DNA from: an uncultured Bacilli bacterium
GTDB taxonomy: Bacteria; Bacillota_I; Bacilli_A; RF39; UBA660
Assembly (NCBI GenBank): GCA_934097105.1
Contig: CAKONI010000001.1
Coordinates: forward strand, 62,001 to 126,000
Direction of reading: 5' to 3'
DNA length: 64,000 bases
Both the position numbers and the translations under genes were made by a program. Every line of letters begins with the position of its first letter. The first letter of the stretch is position 1. This document shows positions 30,611 to 39,555 of the stretch, piece by piece. The notes under the pieces were generated by a model. The model was not told the DNA's origin. It worked only from the letters and a program-made list of their open reading frames with translations, and made no database searches.

Positions 30611-31030
30611 ATGGATAATATGTTTATGACTTTGGCGGTTGAACAAGCAAAGATTGCATTGGAGCGTAATGAGGTGCCAGTGGGGGCAGTTATTGTTAAA
30701 AATGGAGAGGTTTTATTTTCTTCTTATAATAAAAAAAACCTTGAGAATGTTGCTGTTTTTCATGCTGAAATTTTGTGTATTATTGGTGCTTGTAAAAAAC
30801 TAAATTCTTGGCATTTGGATGGATGTGAATTGTATGTTACTTTGAAACCATGTGACATGTGTTTATATGCTCTTGCTGAGGCTAGAGTTAGTTCAGTTTA
30901 TTATTTGCTGGATAATAATTATAATGAAAATTTAAGTTCCAATTATAATAAAATTGAATGTACTTTAATTCCTGATATTTACAAATATAGTACACTTTTG
31001 GGAGATTTTTTTAGTGATTTGAGAAAATAG
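30611..31030 (+). CDS. tadA: tRNA-specific adenosine deaminase TadA
   Basis: The 139-aa protein has the zinc/catalytic motif H51-A-E53 and P80-C81-x2-C84. It converts A34 to inosine in tRNA-Arg(ACG). GGAGG lies 5 nt before the ATG at 30611, so five upstream in-frame residues are not part of it. The fold matches TadA (VPVGAVIVKNGEV...LYVTLKPCDMC), although the segment before HAE (NVAVFHAE) is unlike the usual DPTAHAE. Gene position next to SRP RNA and dnaX supports the name. Confidence 0.9.
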   Translation: MDNMFMTLAVEQAKIALERNEVPVGAVIVKNGEVLFSSYNKKNLENVAVFHAEILCIIGACKKLNSWHLDGCELYVTLKPCDMCLYALAEARVSSVYYLLDNNYNENLSSNYNKIECTLIPDIYKYSTLLGDFFSDLRK

Positions 31031-31034
31031 TATA

Positions 31035-31050
31035 TGTTTCACGTGAAACA
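31035..31050 (+). promoter_or_regulatory. parS site 6
   Basis: Perfect palindrome TGTTTCACGTGAAACA, 4 bp after the tadA stop and 26 bp before Noc site 2. Confidence 0.93.
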
Positions 31051-31053
31051 AAA

Positions 31054-31121
31054 ATTACCAATTTTTGGTAAAAAAATATTTCCCGGGAAATATTTTGCTA
31101 TTTTTGGTAAAAATTGGTAAT
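31054..31121. repeat. 68-bp near-palindrome centred on Noc site 2
   Basis: Outer arms ATTACCAATTTTT (31054-31066) and AAAAATTGGTAAT (31109-31121) are perfect inverted repeats placed almost symmetrically around the Noc site, with further partial pairing between. It could extrude as a hairpin, bind protein cooperatively or end tadA transcription. Confidence 0.7.
31077..31092 (+). promoter_or_regulatory. Noc-binding site (NBS) 2
   Basis: Perfect palindrome TATTTCCCGGGAAATA, within the same 34-bp repeat as site 1. Confidence 0.9.
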
Positions 31122-31150
31122 TATTTATTTTTGGAATATTTCTTTTTTTA

Positions 31151-31179
31151 TTGTTTGTTTTTTTTCTTTGTGTTACAAT
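31151..31179 (+). promoter_or_regulatory. Probable promoter of the dnaX operon
   Basis: TTGTTT (31151-31156), 17 bp, TACAAT (31174-31179), 32 bp before the proposed dnaX start. Confidence 0.6.
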
Positions 31180-31211
31180 ATTTTTATTGTTTGTGAATGT
31201 GGGGTGTTATT

Positions 31212-32837
31212 TTGGATTATATTGCTTTGTATAGAAAGTATAGACCTAAATCTTTTGATGAGGTATTTGGACAAAAATATGTTGTTGATATTTTGAAGAA
31301 GAGTATTGTTAATAATAGAATTTTTCATGCTTATTTGTTTTCTGGACCTAGAGGTACTGGTAAGACTACTATGGCTAAGTTATTTGCAAAACTTATTAAT
31401 TGTGAAAATTTGAATGGTTATTTGGCTTGCAATGAATGTAATAGTTGTAAACTTATTAATGAAAAGGTTGATGCTGATATTATTGAAATTGATGCTGCTT
31501 CGAATAATGGCGTTGATGAGATTAGGAATATTTGTGATAAGGCGTCTTTACTTCCTAGTGTTTCTAAGTATAAGGTTTATATAATAGATGAGGTACATAT
31601 GCTTTCTATTAGCGCTTTTAATGCATTGCTTAAAACTTTGGAGGAGCCTCCTAAACATGTTGTTTTTATTTTGGCTACAACGGAAATTCATAAAATTCCT
31701 GAGACTATTGTGTCTCGTTGTCAATGTTTTAATTTTGAAAGGTTATCTAATTCTGATGTTGTTGATTGCTTAAAGCATATTTCTGATAAGGAGAATTTTT
31801 CTATTTCTGATGAGGTGTTTAATATGATTTCTTCTTATTGTGGTGGGTGTATGCGTGATTCTATAGGTTTATTAGAAAAGTTATCTTTTTGTTCAGGTCC
31901 TGTTGATGCGAATGCTTTTAATGATGTTGTTGGTTTAGTTGATACTGATTTTTTATTGTCATTTATTAAAAGCATGTTTGAAAAAAATATATCTTCTGTT
32001 TTAGATTTGATTGACGATTTACAGAAATCTGGAAAAAATTTGAATAATTTTGTTGTTCAAGTTATGAATTATATAAAGAAGTTGTTGATTGCTGATGATT
32101 GTATTTATAATAAGCGAGATTTAATTGATATTTTTTCTGGGTTTAATGATATTTTTTCTGATATGAAAAATTCTAGTAACGTATTTTTGTGTTTTCAGGC
32201 TGGAATTTTAAGAATTATTAATTCTCTTGATAATAATACTCGAAATGTTAATAATGATGTTGATGATAATGTTTTGAGTAAATCAGATGATAAGATTGAG
32301 CATGGAGATGTTAATAATGATAGTGATGATGTGGGTGAAGACATCTCTACTGATAAGAAGATTACTGTTATAGACTTTTCTGATACTATTAATAATGCTT
32401 TTGCTCTTGCTGACAAATCTCTTAAGAATAATATTGTTTCTAAGTGGAATGGTTTTTATAATTATGTTCATAATAAAGAATTTTCTTCAGTTGTTTCGCT
32501 TTTGCTTGATGCTGAAGTTAGGGTAGTTGGTGAAAAGGATGTTATATTATCGTCTGGGTATGATTCTGTTGTTGAAGGTGCGATTAGGAATATTGCTAAA
32601 GTAGAACTTTTGTTTAATTTGGTTATGGGAAAGTTTTACAATATTGCTTTCATTCTTGATAATGAATGGGAAAAATATAAAGATAAATATATTTCTGATA
32701 TTAAAAATGGAAAAATGTACAAATATAGGGAACATTTTTCTTCGAATGATGGTATAATTAGTAATGATGATGTTGCTTCAGATATTGTTAGTTCTGCTAA
32801 AGATATTTTTGGTGATGACATTGTTGAAATAAAATGA
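31212..32837 (+). CDS. dnaX: DNA polymerase III subunits gamma/tau
   Basis: The 541-aa protein has Walker A GPRGTGKTT, a four-cysteine zinc module (C..C..C..C within the region 70-90), DEVHMLS and the sensor SRC motif. I place the start at TTG 31212: GGGGTG is 5-6 nt before it, and the product MDYIALYRKYRP aligns from its first residue with B. subtilis DnaX MSYQALYRVFRP. The ATG 15 bp upstream lacks an RBS. No slippery frameshift site for a short gamma form was found. Clamp-loader core. Confidence 0.95.
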   Translation: MDYIALYRKYRPKSFDEVFGQKYVVDILKKSIVNNRIFHAYLFSGPRGTGKTTMAKLFAKLINCENLNGYLACNECNSCKLINEKVDADIIEIDAASNNGVDEIRNICDKASLLPSVSKYKVYIIDEVHMLSISAFNALLKTLEEPPKHVVFILATTEIHKIPETIVSRCQCFNFERLSNSDVVDCLKHISDKENFSISDEVFNMISSYCGGCMRDSIGLLEKLSFCSGPVDANAFNDVVGLVDTDFLLSFIKSMFEKNISSVLDLIDDLQKSGKNLNNFVVQVMNYIKKLLIADDCIYNKRDLIDIFSGFNDIFSDMKNSSNVFLCFQAGILRIINSLDNNTRNVNNDVDDNVLSKSDDKIEHGDVNNDSDDVGEDISTDKKITVIDFSDTINNAFALADKSLKNNIVSKWNGFYNYVHNKEFSSVVSLLLDAEVRVVGEKDVILSSGYDSVVEGAIRNIAKVELLFNLVMGKFYNIAFILDNEWEKYKDKYISDIKNGKMYKYREHFSSNDGIISNDDVASDIVSSAKDIFGDDIVEIK

Positions 32838-32851
32838 ATGGAGATGATTTT

Positions 32852-33154
32852 ATGAATATGCAAGCTTTAATGAAACAAGCACAAGCTATGCAAAAAGATA
32901 TTAATAATATTAAAAATGAACTTGATAATTCTATTTTTGAAGGAAGTAGTTCTTTAGTGAAAGTATCTGTTAAGGGTAATAAAGAAATTGTTAAGGTTTC
33001 TATTCTTGATGATGCAAAGGAACTTATGGGGGATGATATTTCTATGCTTGAGGATATGATTGTAGTTGCTTTGAATGATGCTTTTTCTAAGATTGATAAG
33101 AAAACTGAAGAAAAAATGGGTAAATATTCTAAGATGATGCCTGGGTTAATGTGA
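32852..33154 (+). CDS. ebfC: Nucleoid-associated protein, YbaB/EbfC family
   Basis: The 100-aa protein starts MNMQALMKQAQAMQKDINNI and has the family core VSVKGNKEIVKVSI and a C-terminal MPGLM. It binds DNA as a dimer. An ATG 18 bp upstream overlaps the dnaX stop, but GGAG suits the ATG at 32852 better. dnaX-ebfC-recR is a universal cluster. Confidence 0.94.
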   Translation: MNMQALMKQAQAMQKDINNIKNELDNSIFEGSSSLVKVSVKGNKEIVKVSILDDAKELMGDDISMLEDMIVVALNDAFSKIDKKTEEKMGKYSKMMPGLM

Positions 33155-33155
33155 T

Positions 33156-33758
33156 ATGTTTCCTAATTCTATTAATAGTCTTATTGAATCTTTTAAGAAA
33201 CTTCCTGGTGTGGGGCAAAAATCTGCAGAACGCATGGTTTTTTCTATTTTAAATAGTTTTGATGATTCGGATTACGAGGAGTTTTGTGATAGTTTAGTTA
33301 AAGTTAAGGATTCTGTTGGATATTGCTCGTCGTGTAATTGTTTGACTGATGGAGATATTTGTAATATATGTTCTGATAAGTCTAGAAAAAATGATGTACT
33401 TATGGTTGTTGAGTCTTCAAAGGATGTTTTTACTATTGAAAAAATGGGTAATTTTGATGGATATTATTATGTTTTAGGCGGATTTATTTCGCCATTTGAT
33501 AATATTGGTCCTGAGGACATTAATGTTTTTGGTCTTATTGAGAAAATTAAATCTTTGAGTGTTAAAGAGGTTGTTTTTGTAGTTAAGTCTTGTATTGAGG
33601 CTGATACAACTATTTTGTATATTAAGAGACTTTTAAAGGATGTTGATGTTTTAGTATCTAGAGTTGCAAATGGTATCCCTGTTGGTGCGGATGTTGATTA
33701 TATTGATACTCTTACTCTTGAATCTGCTTTTAATAATAGGATGGAAGTTTTAGATTGA
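33156..33758 (+). CDS. recR: Recombination mediator RecR
   Basis: The 200-aa protein has an N-terminal HhH (LPGVGQKSAERM), a C4 zinc finger (CSSCNCLTDGDICNIC) and a Toprim domain, ending in the ATPase-like tail. It works with RecF and RecO. It begins 1 bp after the ebfC stop with no clear RBS, so translation is probably coupled. Length matches the family. Confidence 0.97.
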   Translation: MFPNSINSLIESFKKLPGVGQKSAERMVFSILNSFDDSDYEEFCDSLVKVKDSVGYCSSCNCLTDGDICNICSDKSRKNDVLMVVESSKDVFTIEKMGNFDGYYYVLGGFISPFDNIGPEDINVFGLIEKIKSLSVKEVVFVVKSCIEADTTILYIKRLLKDVDVLVSRVANGIPVGADVDYIDTLTLESAFNNRMEVLD

Positions 33759-33792
33759 TGTTTTTGACATAGAATTTTTTGAGGTGTTTTTC

Positions 33793-33972
33793 ATGAAAAA
33801 AAGATCTATGTTGTTTCGATCATTTATTCTTGCTCCTTTTATTATATATATTTTTAATTTAATGGCGGTTAGTATTGACTTATATATACCTTTTAATTTG
33901 ATTACAATTTCTATTGTTGGTTTTTTTGGTATTAGTGGTTTGTCGTTGTTGGTTGTCATTTTGTTGCTGTAG
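33793..33972 (+). CDS. bofA: BofA-family sporulation membrane protein (pro-sigma-K processing inhibitor)
   Basis: A 59-aa protein with two hydrophobic segments. The C-terminal half (YIPFNLITISIVGFFGISGL) closely matches BofA (HIPINLVTAAISGFLGIPGI), the part that engages the SpoIVFB protease. B. subtilis BofA has 87 aa; the first membrane segment here is short. GAGGTG precedes the ATG at 33793. It lies between recR and holB; Bacillus also has bofA after recR. In Bacillus BofA holds SpoIVFB inactive until engulfment is complete. Confidence 0.82.
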   Translation: MKKRSMLFRSFILAPFIIYIFNLMAVSIDLYIPFNLITISIVGFFGISGLSLLVVILLL

Positions 33973-33979
33973 AGGTGTT

Positions 33980-34870
33980 ATGTTAGAAAAGTATAAGGAA
34001 TGTCAAATAAATTTTTATGATTATGTTATGTCTGCTCATGCTAGTGGAAGGCTTTCTCATGCTTATTTGATTGAAACTAACGGTGTTTCTTATGCTGAAG
34101 ATTTAGCAATGGATTTTGTTAAGTTTTTGATTTGTAATGATTGCTATGATGAGAAAATTTGTAATCTTATTGATAAGAATAATTATTTTGGTTTTTTTAG
34201 ATTTGATTGTTCTAATGATATAAAAAAAGATATGGTGTTGGAGTTAAAAAGAGATTTTGCTTATAAGTCTTATGATGGCAGGCGAATGGTTTATTTAATT
34301 GATGATGCTTCTAAACTTAATAAGTTTTCTGCGAATAGTTTACTTAAATTTTTAGAGGAGCCGGAAGAGAATATTGTTGCTGTTTTTTTAGTTGATAATA
34401 TTGGTACTGTTATTGATACGGTTGTTTCTCGTTGTCAGGTTGTTAGGCTTGTTAATAATAGTATTTTTAATTTTGATTCATTATTTAATTCTTTTGATAA
34501 AGAAGTTTTTAATTCTGATGAAAAAATTGATAGTTATAAAAAGCAATTTTTGAATTTTTACAATTCTTTTGAAATGGAAGGATATTCTGTTTTTTGTGAT
34601 TCTGATATTTATTGTTTTGCTGATGTTTTGTATGAATTTTTTGTTTATGGTTATTTTTATTATTTAGATGTTTTAAATATGATTGTTGGAAGAAAATCTT
34701 CTTCGGATGTTTTGAGCGATGATATTTTAGGATATATTATTGATAAAAATAGTGTTTATGATATAATATTTAAACTTAATGTTATTAATGATTTTATTTT
34801 GAAATTGCGTTATAATATTAATAGAAATTTGTTTATAGATAATTTTATTGTATCTTTGGGAGGTATATGA
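33980..34870 (+). CDS. holB: DNA polymerase III delta' subunit
   Basis: The 296-aa clamp-loader subunit has RLSHAYLIE at the start, no P-loop as expected of delta', and the conserved YLIDDASKLNKFSANSLLKFLEEP and VVSRCQ. AGAGGTG lies before the ATG at 33980; a longer frame overlapping bofA would add an unlikely cysteine-rich N-terminus. It is followed by ricT as in B. subtilis. Confidence 0.93.
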   Translation: MLEKYKECQINFYDYVMSAHASGRLSHAYLIETNGVSYAEDLAMDFVKFLICNDCYDEKICNLIDKNNYFGFFRFDCSNDIKKDMVLELKRDFAYKSYDGRRMVYLIDDASKLNKFSANSLLKFLEEPEENIVAVFLVDNIGTVIDTVVSRCQVVRLVNNSIFNFDSLFNSFDKEVFNSDEKIDSYKKQFLNFYNSFEMEGYSVFCDSDIYCFADVLYEFFVYGYFYYLDVLNMIVGRKSSSDVLSDDILGYIIDKNSVYDIIFKLNVINDFILKLRYNINRNLFIDNFIVSLGGI

Positions 34871-34871
34871 A

Positions 34872-35651
34872 ATGAAAAAGGTTTTTGGTGTTAGTTTTTT
34901 TTCTAAAAATATTTGTTATTTTAATCTTTCTGATTTTAATGTTAAAAAGGGTGACTTTGTTGTTGCTGAAACTGATAGAGGTCTACAATTGGGTGAAGTA
35001 GTTACTAATGTATTTGATGTTGATGAGAGTAAACTTAATTTTGAAGTTTCTGATATTGTTAGAATTGCTACTGATTCTGATTTTTCTAGTTATGAGAAAA
35101 ATGCTTCTGATTGTATTGAGGCTTTAGAAGATGCTAGAAGTTTTGTTCGTGAACTTAATCTTGAAATGATTGTTTTGGATGCCAATTATACTTTGGATAG
35201 AAAACAACTTGTTTTTAATTTTATGGCAGATGAGAGAGTTGACTTTAGAGAACTTGCTAGAAAACTTGCTGGAATTTATAAAACTAGAATTGAACTTAGA
35301 CAGATAGGAGTTAGAGATAAGGCTAAAGTTGTTGGTGGTTATGGACAATGTGGAAGAAAACTTTGTTGTAGTTCTTTCTTGGATAATATTAATAGTGTTT
35401 CTATAAATATGGCTAAGAATCAAGGGCTTGCACTTAATCCTCAAAAGATCAATGGAGTTTGTGGTAGACTTATGTGTTGCTTGTCTTATGAAAATGATTG
35501 TTATTCTCATTATAAAAAAGGTTTACCTAAGGTTGGTTCGAAAGTTTTTTATGATGGAAAAGAACGTAAAGTTATTTCTGTTGATGTTTTTAATAGAAGT
35601 TATAAACTTGAGGGTGATGATGCTCAGGTTATCGATGTTAAGGATGTGTGA
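34872..35651 (+). CDS. ricT: PSP1-domain protein RicT (YaaT)
   Basis: The 259-aa protein has the PSP1 domain and the cysteine cluster GGYGQCGRKLCC...GVCGRLMCCLSYEN. In Bacillus the RicAFT complex binds Fe-S clusters, steers RNase Y and supports sporulation, competence and biofilm formation. GGGAGG precedes the ATG, 1 bp after holB. Partners ricA and ricF are not in the window. Confidence 0.94.
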   Translation: MKKVFGVSFFSKNICYFNLSDFNVKKGDFVVAETDRGLQLGEVVTNVFDVDESKLNFEVSDIVRIATDSDFSSYEKNASDCIEALEDARSFVRELNLEMIVLDANYTLDRKQLVFNFMADERVDFRELARKLAGIYKTRIELRQIGVRDKAKVVGGYGQCGRKLCCSSFLDNINSVSINMAKNQGLALNPQKINGVCGRLMCCLSYENDCYSHYKKGLPKVGSKVFYDGKERKVISVDVFNRSYKLEGDDAQVIDVKDV

Positions 35652-35653
35652 TT

Positions 35654-36205
35654 ATGAAGTTAATTGTAGGTCTTGGCAATCCTGGTCTTGAGTATGAGTA
35701 TACTAGGCATAATGTTGGTTTTTTGGTGATAGATGCTTTTGCTAAAAAGTATGGATTATCATTTAAACAAAAATTTAATGGTCTTTATTCTGAACTTTTT
35801 ATTGCTAATCAAAAGGTGTTGTTATTGAAACCTTTATCTTATATGAATTTGTCTGGAGAGGTAGTGTTAAAATTTGCTGATTATTTTAATGTAGATGTTT
35901 CGGATATATTGGTTATAAGTGATGATTTAGATTTGCCTTTTGCTAAAATCAGATTGAGATTATTTGGTTCTTGTGGCGGACATAATGGTCTTAGAAATAT
36001 AGAAAAAATGTTAAATAGTAATAAATTTAAGCGATTTAGGATTGGAATTTCTGGAAATAGAGGTTTTGATTCTAAAGATTATGTTCTTTCTAATTTTTCT
36101 AAGGAAGAACTAAATGTATTTAATGAAAAATTACCTATTTTTGTAACTGTTTTGGAAGAGTTTTGTACTGAAAATTTTGATATTGTTATGAACAAGTATA
36201 ATTAG
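35654..36205 (+). CDS. pth: Peptidyl-tRNA hydrolase
   Basis: The 183-aa protein has the family residues N9 (LGNPG), H19 (TRHNVGF), SYMNLSG, D (SDDLDLP) and GGHNGLRN. It releases peptides from stalled peptidyl-tRNA. The start at ATG 35654 follows AAGGATGTG. It is followed by mfd 9 bp later. Confidence 0.96.
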   Translation: MKLIVGLGNPGLEYEYTRHNVGFLVIDAFAKKYGLSFKQKFNGLYSELFIANQKVLLLKPLSYMNLSGEVVLKFADYFNVDVSDILVISDDLDLPFAKIRLRLFGSCGGHNGLRNIEKMLNSNKFKRFRIGISGNRGFDSKDYVLSNFSKEELNVFNEKLPIFVTVLEEFCTENFDIVMNKYN

Positions 36206-36214
36206 GTGATATAT

Positions 36215-39200
36215 ATGAATTTATTTAATAGTTTAGTAAAATATTCTTTTAAAAAAGATACTGGTTTTGTTAATTTAACTGCTGGTTTTTTTCTGCTACT
36301 TGTTAGGAAGATGTTTTTAGAAGGAAAACGTTCAATTCTTATTGTTACTTCGAATGGTTTTGAGGCAAGGAAATTGTACAATTCTTATAGTTGTTTTGAA
36401 AATTCATTTTTATTTGAGAATGATGATATATATGGTGATGAGACGGTTGTAAGTCCAGAACTTTTGGTCGATAGAATTAATATTTTAAATGATCTTAGTT
36501 CTGGTGATAATGCTGTTGTTTTTACTGATGTTTCAGGTTATTTAAAAATTTTACCTGCAAAAAGTGAATTTAAGGATAAAAATTTTGATATTACTGTTGA
36601 TATGGAAATTCCTTATGAGGATATTGTTAGTAAGTTTTCTGACATGGGATATGTTAGAGAGTCTTTTGTTTCTAAAACTGGTGAGTTTGCTCTCAGGGGA
36701 TATGTTCTGGACATTTTTCCTATTAATAGTGAAAATCCTTTAAGAATTGAATTTTTTGGAGATTCTGTTTCTTCAATTCGTTATTTTGATGTTGATTCTC
36801 AACGTTCTTTATCTAATATTCTTGAATTTTCTATTTTTCCTTTTAATGAGGCATTTAAAATTAAAAGTAATCTTTATGAATATTTGGATAATCCTATTGT
36901 GATTTTTAAAGATTATGAACAAGTTAAATTTTGTTATGAGAATATGGTTTCTGATGCTTCTTTGTTTTCATATGATTTTAGTAGTTATTTTTATAATTTT
37001 GATGATATTTGTTTGAATGATGTTTTGTATTATTTTGATTTAGATAATAAGGTTAGTTTTCAACTTGATGATATTGTTGATTTTTCTGTTAAGGCTGTAC
37101 CGAATTTTTATGAGAATTTTGATGAGATTAACACTTTTGTTAATAAGTGTATTTCGAATTTTAAAACTGTTGTTATTTTTGTTGATATTCCAAATTTTGG
37201 TGGTGTTTTAAATAAGTTTGATTTTGATTATGTTTTAACTAATTTTTCTGATATTTATGATGGAAAAGTAAATATTATAAAAGGACCTTTTTGTGGTGGT
37301 TTTGAATCTTCTAAATATGTTGTTTTGACTAGTTCTGAACTTTTTAACAGAAAATCTGTTGCTTTAAAAAAGGTTAGGTTTAAAGATACTTCTAGAATAA
37401 AGGATTTGATGTCTTTAGAGATTGGTGATTATGTTGTGCATTATTCTCATGGTATTGGGATTTATAATGGTATTAGATCTTTAAGTAAAAATGGCTTTAC
37501 TTCTGATTATTTGGAAATTCTGTATGATAAGGGCGATAAGTTATATGTTCCTGTTGCTAAATTAGATATTATTTCTAAGTATAATGGTAAAGATGGCTAT
37601 GCTCCGAAAATTAACTCTTTAAATAGTACTGTGTGGGAAAAAACAAAACGTAGAATTAGGGAAAAAATTAAATATGAATCTGAGAGAATTATTCGGGTTC
37701 AAGCAGAGAGAAGTTTGAAAAAGGGTTTTGCTTTTAGTAAGGATATGCCACTTCAAGTAATGTTTGAGAATGAATTTATTTATGATGAGACACCTGATCA
37801 ACTTAAGGCTATTAATGATATTAAGACTGATATGGAAAGCGTGATTCCTATGGATAGGATATTGTGTGGCGATGTTGGTTACGGAAAAACTGAGGTTGCT
37901 TTTAGGGCAATGTTTAAAGCAGTTATGGATAATAAACAGGTACTTTATCTTTGCCCTACAACGCTTTTGTCTAAACAACAATATGAGGTTGCACTTGAAA
38001 GATTTAAAAATTTTCCTGTTAATATTGGTATTTTAAATCGTTTTGTTAGTCAAAAGGATGTTGTGGATACTCTTAATAAATTGAAAAATGGGCAGTTGGA
38101 TATTTTGTTTGGAACGCATAGAATTTTGAGTGATGATGTTATATGCCATGATTTAGGCCTTTTAGTAATTGATGAAGAGCAACGTTTTGGTGTTGCACAT
38201 AAAGAAAAAATAAAAGAAATGAAGTCTAATGTTGATGTTCTTACTTTAACTGCTACGCCTATTCCTCGTACTTTGCAACTTGCTATTTTGGGAATTCGTA
38301 GTTTGTCTGTTATTGAAACTCCACCTTTAAATAGAAAACCTGCGGTTACTTATGTTACTGGTTATGACGAAAAACTTATTCGTGATGTTATTTTTAAAGA
38401 AGTTAGTCGTGGTGGTCAAGTTTTTATTTTGTATAATCGTGTTTCTGATATAGAGGTAAAACTTAATCATTTTAGGAGTTTGACTCCTGGTGTTACTTTT
38501 ACTTGTGCACATGGTAGAATGGATAAAAATATATTTGAGGATGTTATAAATGACTTTGTTGATGGAAAGTTTGATGTTTTACTTTGTACGACTATAATTG
38601 AAACGGGTATTGATATTCCTAATGCTAATTCGTTGATAGTTTTGGATGCTGATAGATTTGGTCTTAGTCAACTTTATCAGATACGTGGTAGAGTAGGTAG
38701 GAGTGATAGACTTGCTTATGCTTATTTTATGTATGATAAGGGAAGAATTCTTACTGAAACTGCTGTTAAGAGGCTTAATGTTATTAAAGAGTATACTAAA
38801 CTTGGAAGTGGATTTGCTATAGCAACTAGAGATTTGTCTATTCGTGGTGCAGGTGATATACTAGGTAGTGAGCAGGCTGGCTTTATTGATGCTGTCGGTA
38901 TTGATTTGTATTTAAATATGTTAAATGAAGAAATTGCTAAACTTAAAGGTGAAGAGGTTGTTTCTGTTTCTGATGATGCACCTTTGATTAATATTTCTTC
39001 TCATGTTAAAGATAGTTATGTTGAAGATGAGGATGTTAAAATTTTAATTCATCGTCTTATTAATTCGATATCTGATGCTGGTGATTATGAAAAGGTTAAG
39101 GCTGAAATTGAGGATAGATTTGGTAAGGTAGATGAAGATCTTTTGGTGTATATGAATGAACAGTTATTTGAATTTTTTGTTAAGAAATTAGGAATTATTA

Positions 39201-39415
39201 AAGTTTTTGATAATAATAAGTATAGAGAGGTAATTTTTAACAAGGATTTTCTAAATAAGTTAAGTTTTGATGATGTTTTTATGAAATCTTTAGAGATTAA
39301 TAAAAAGTTTAACTTTTCATATAAAAATAACATGCTTAGTGTTTCACTTATGTATAATAATTCAAGGAGACATATAGTGTTTGATTTTAATGATTTTTTT
39401 AGGGAACTTTTATAG
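36215..39415 (+). CDS. mfd: Transcription-repair coupling factor Mfd
   Basis: The 1066-aa protein has a UvrB-like N-terminal part, the RNA-polymerase-interacting domain (SLEIGDYVVHYSHGIGIY), helicase motifs GDVGYGKTEVAFRA, DEEQRFGV, TATPIPRTL, ETGIDIPNAN and QIRGRVGR, and the TRCF C-terminal domain. It removes stalled RNA polymerase and recruits UvrA. It is about 110 residues shorter than B. subtilis Mfd (1177), mostly in the N-terminal half. AGGTG supports ATG 36215. Confidence 0.96.
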   Translation: MNLFNSLVKYSFKKDTGFVNLTAGFFLLLVRKMFLEGKRSILIVTSNGFEARKLYNSYSCFENSFLFENDDIYGDETVVSPELLVDRINILNDLSSGDNAVVFTDVSGYLKILPAKSEFKDKNFDITVDMEIPYEDIVSKFSDMGYVRESFVSKTGEFALRGYVLDIFPINSENPLRIEFFGDSVSSIRYFDVDSQRSLSNILEFSIFPFNEAFKIKSNLYEYLDNPIVIFKDYEQVKFCYENMVSDASLFSYDFSSYFYNFDDICLNDVLYYFDLDNKVSFQLDDIVDFSVKAVPNFYENFDEINTFVNKCISNFKTVVIFVDIPNFGGVLNKFDFDYVLTNFSDIYDGKVNIIKGPFCGGFESSKYVVLTSSELFNRKSVALKKVRFKDTSRIKDLMSLEIGDYVVHYSHGIGIYNGIRSLSKNGFTSDYLEILYDKGDKLYVPVAKLDIISKYNGKDGYAPKINSLNSTVWEKTKRRIREKIKYESERIIRVQAERSLKKGFAFSKDMPLQVMFENEFIYDETPDQLKAINDIKTDMESVIPMDRILCGDVGYGKTEVAFRAMFKAVMDNKQVLYLCPTTLLSKQQYEVALERFKNFPVNIGILNRFVSQKDVVDTLNKLKNGQLDILFGTHRILSDDVICHDLGLLVIDEEQRFGVAHKEKIKEMKSNVDVLTLTATPIPRTLQLAILGIRSLSVIETPPLNRKPAVTYVTGYDEKLIRDVIFKEVSRGGQVFILYNRVSDIEVKLNHFRSLTPGVTFTCAHGRMDKNIFEDVINDFVDGKFDVLLCTTIIETGIDIPNANSLIVLDADRFGLSQLYQIRGRVGRSDRLAYAYFMYDKGRILTETAVKRLNVIKEYTKLGSGFAIATRDLSIRGAGDILGSEQAGFIDAVGIDLYLNMLNEEIAKLKGEEVVSVSDDAPLINISSHVKDSYVEDEDVKILIHRLINSISDAGDYEKVKAEIEDRFGKVDEDLLVYMNEQLFEFFVKKLGIIKVFDNNKYREVIFNKDFLNKLSFDDVFMKSLEINKKFNFSYKNNMLSVSLMYNNSRRHIVFDFNDFFRELL

Positions 39416-39424
39416 TTCTTTTTT
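39404..39424 (+). terminator. Rho-independent terminator overlapping the mfd stop
   Basis: GAACT/AGTTC (39404-39408, 39414-39418) with loop TTTAT and six T. Confidence 0.7.
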
Positions 39425-39555
39425 ATTTTCAAATGGAAAAATTTACCATCTATGTAAAATACTTAGGAATATTATAATGTTTTTGGGATAAAAGTAGAAA
39501 TGGTGAATAATTTTTATTTTTTTGCAAAAAATACTAGTGAAAGAGAGGTTTATAG

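Noticed and set aside
32020..32050. Programmed frameshift in dnaX for a short gamma subunit
   Set aside because: The A-rich stretch GGAAAAAATTTG is not a recognised slippery heptamer, and no stimulating hairpin or Shine-Dalgarno is placed suitably.
39504..39536. Sigma-G promoter for spoVT (TGAATA ... AATACTA)
   Set aside because: The spacer of 20 bp is longer than the 17-18 bp known for sigma G, and the match could be chance.
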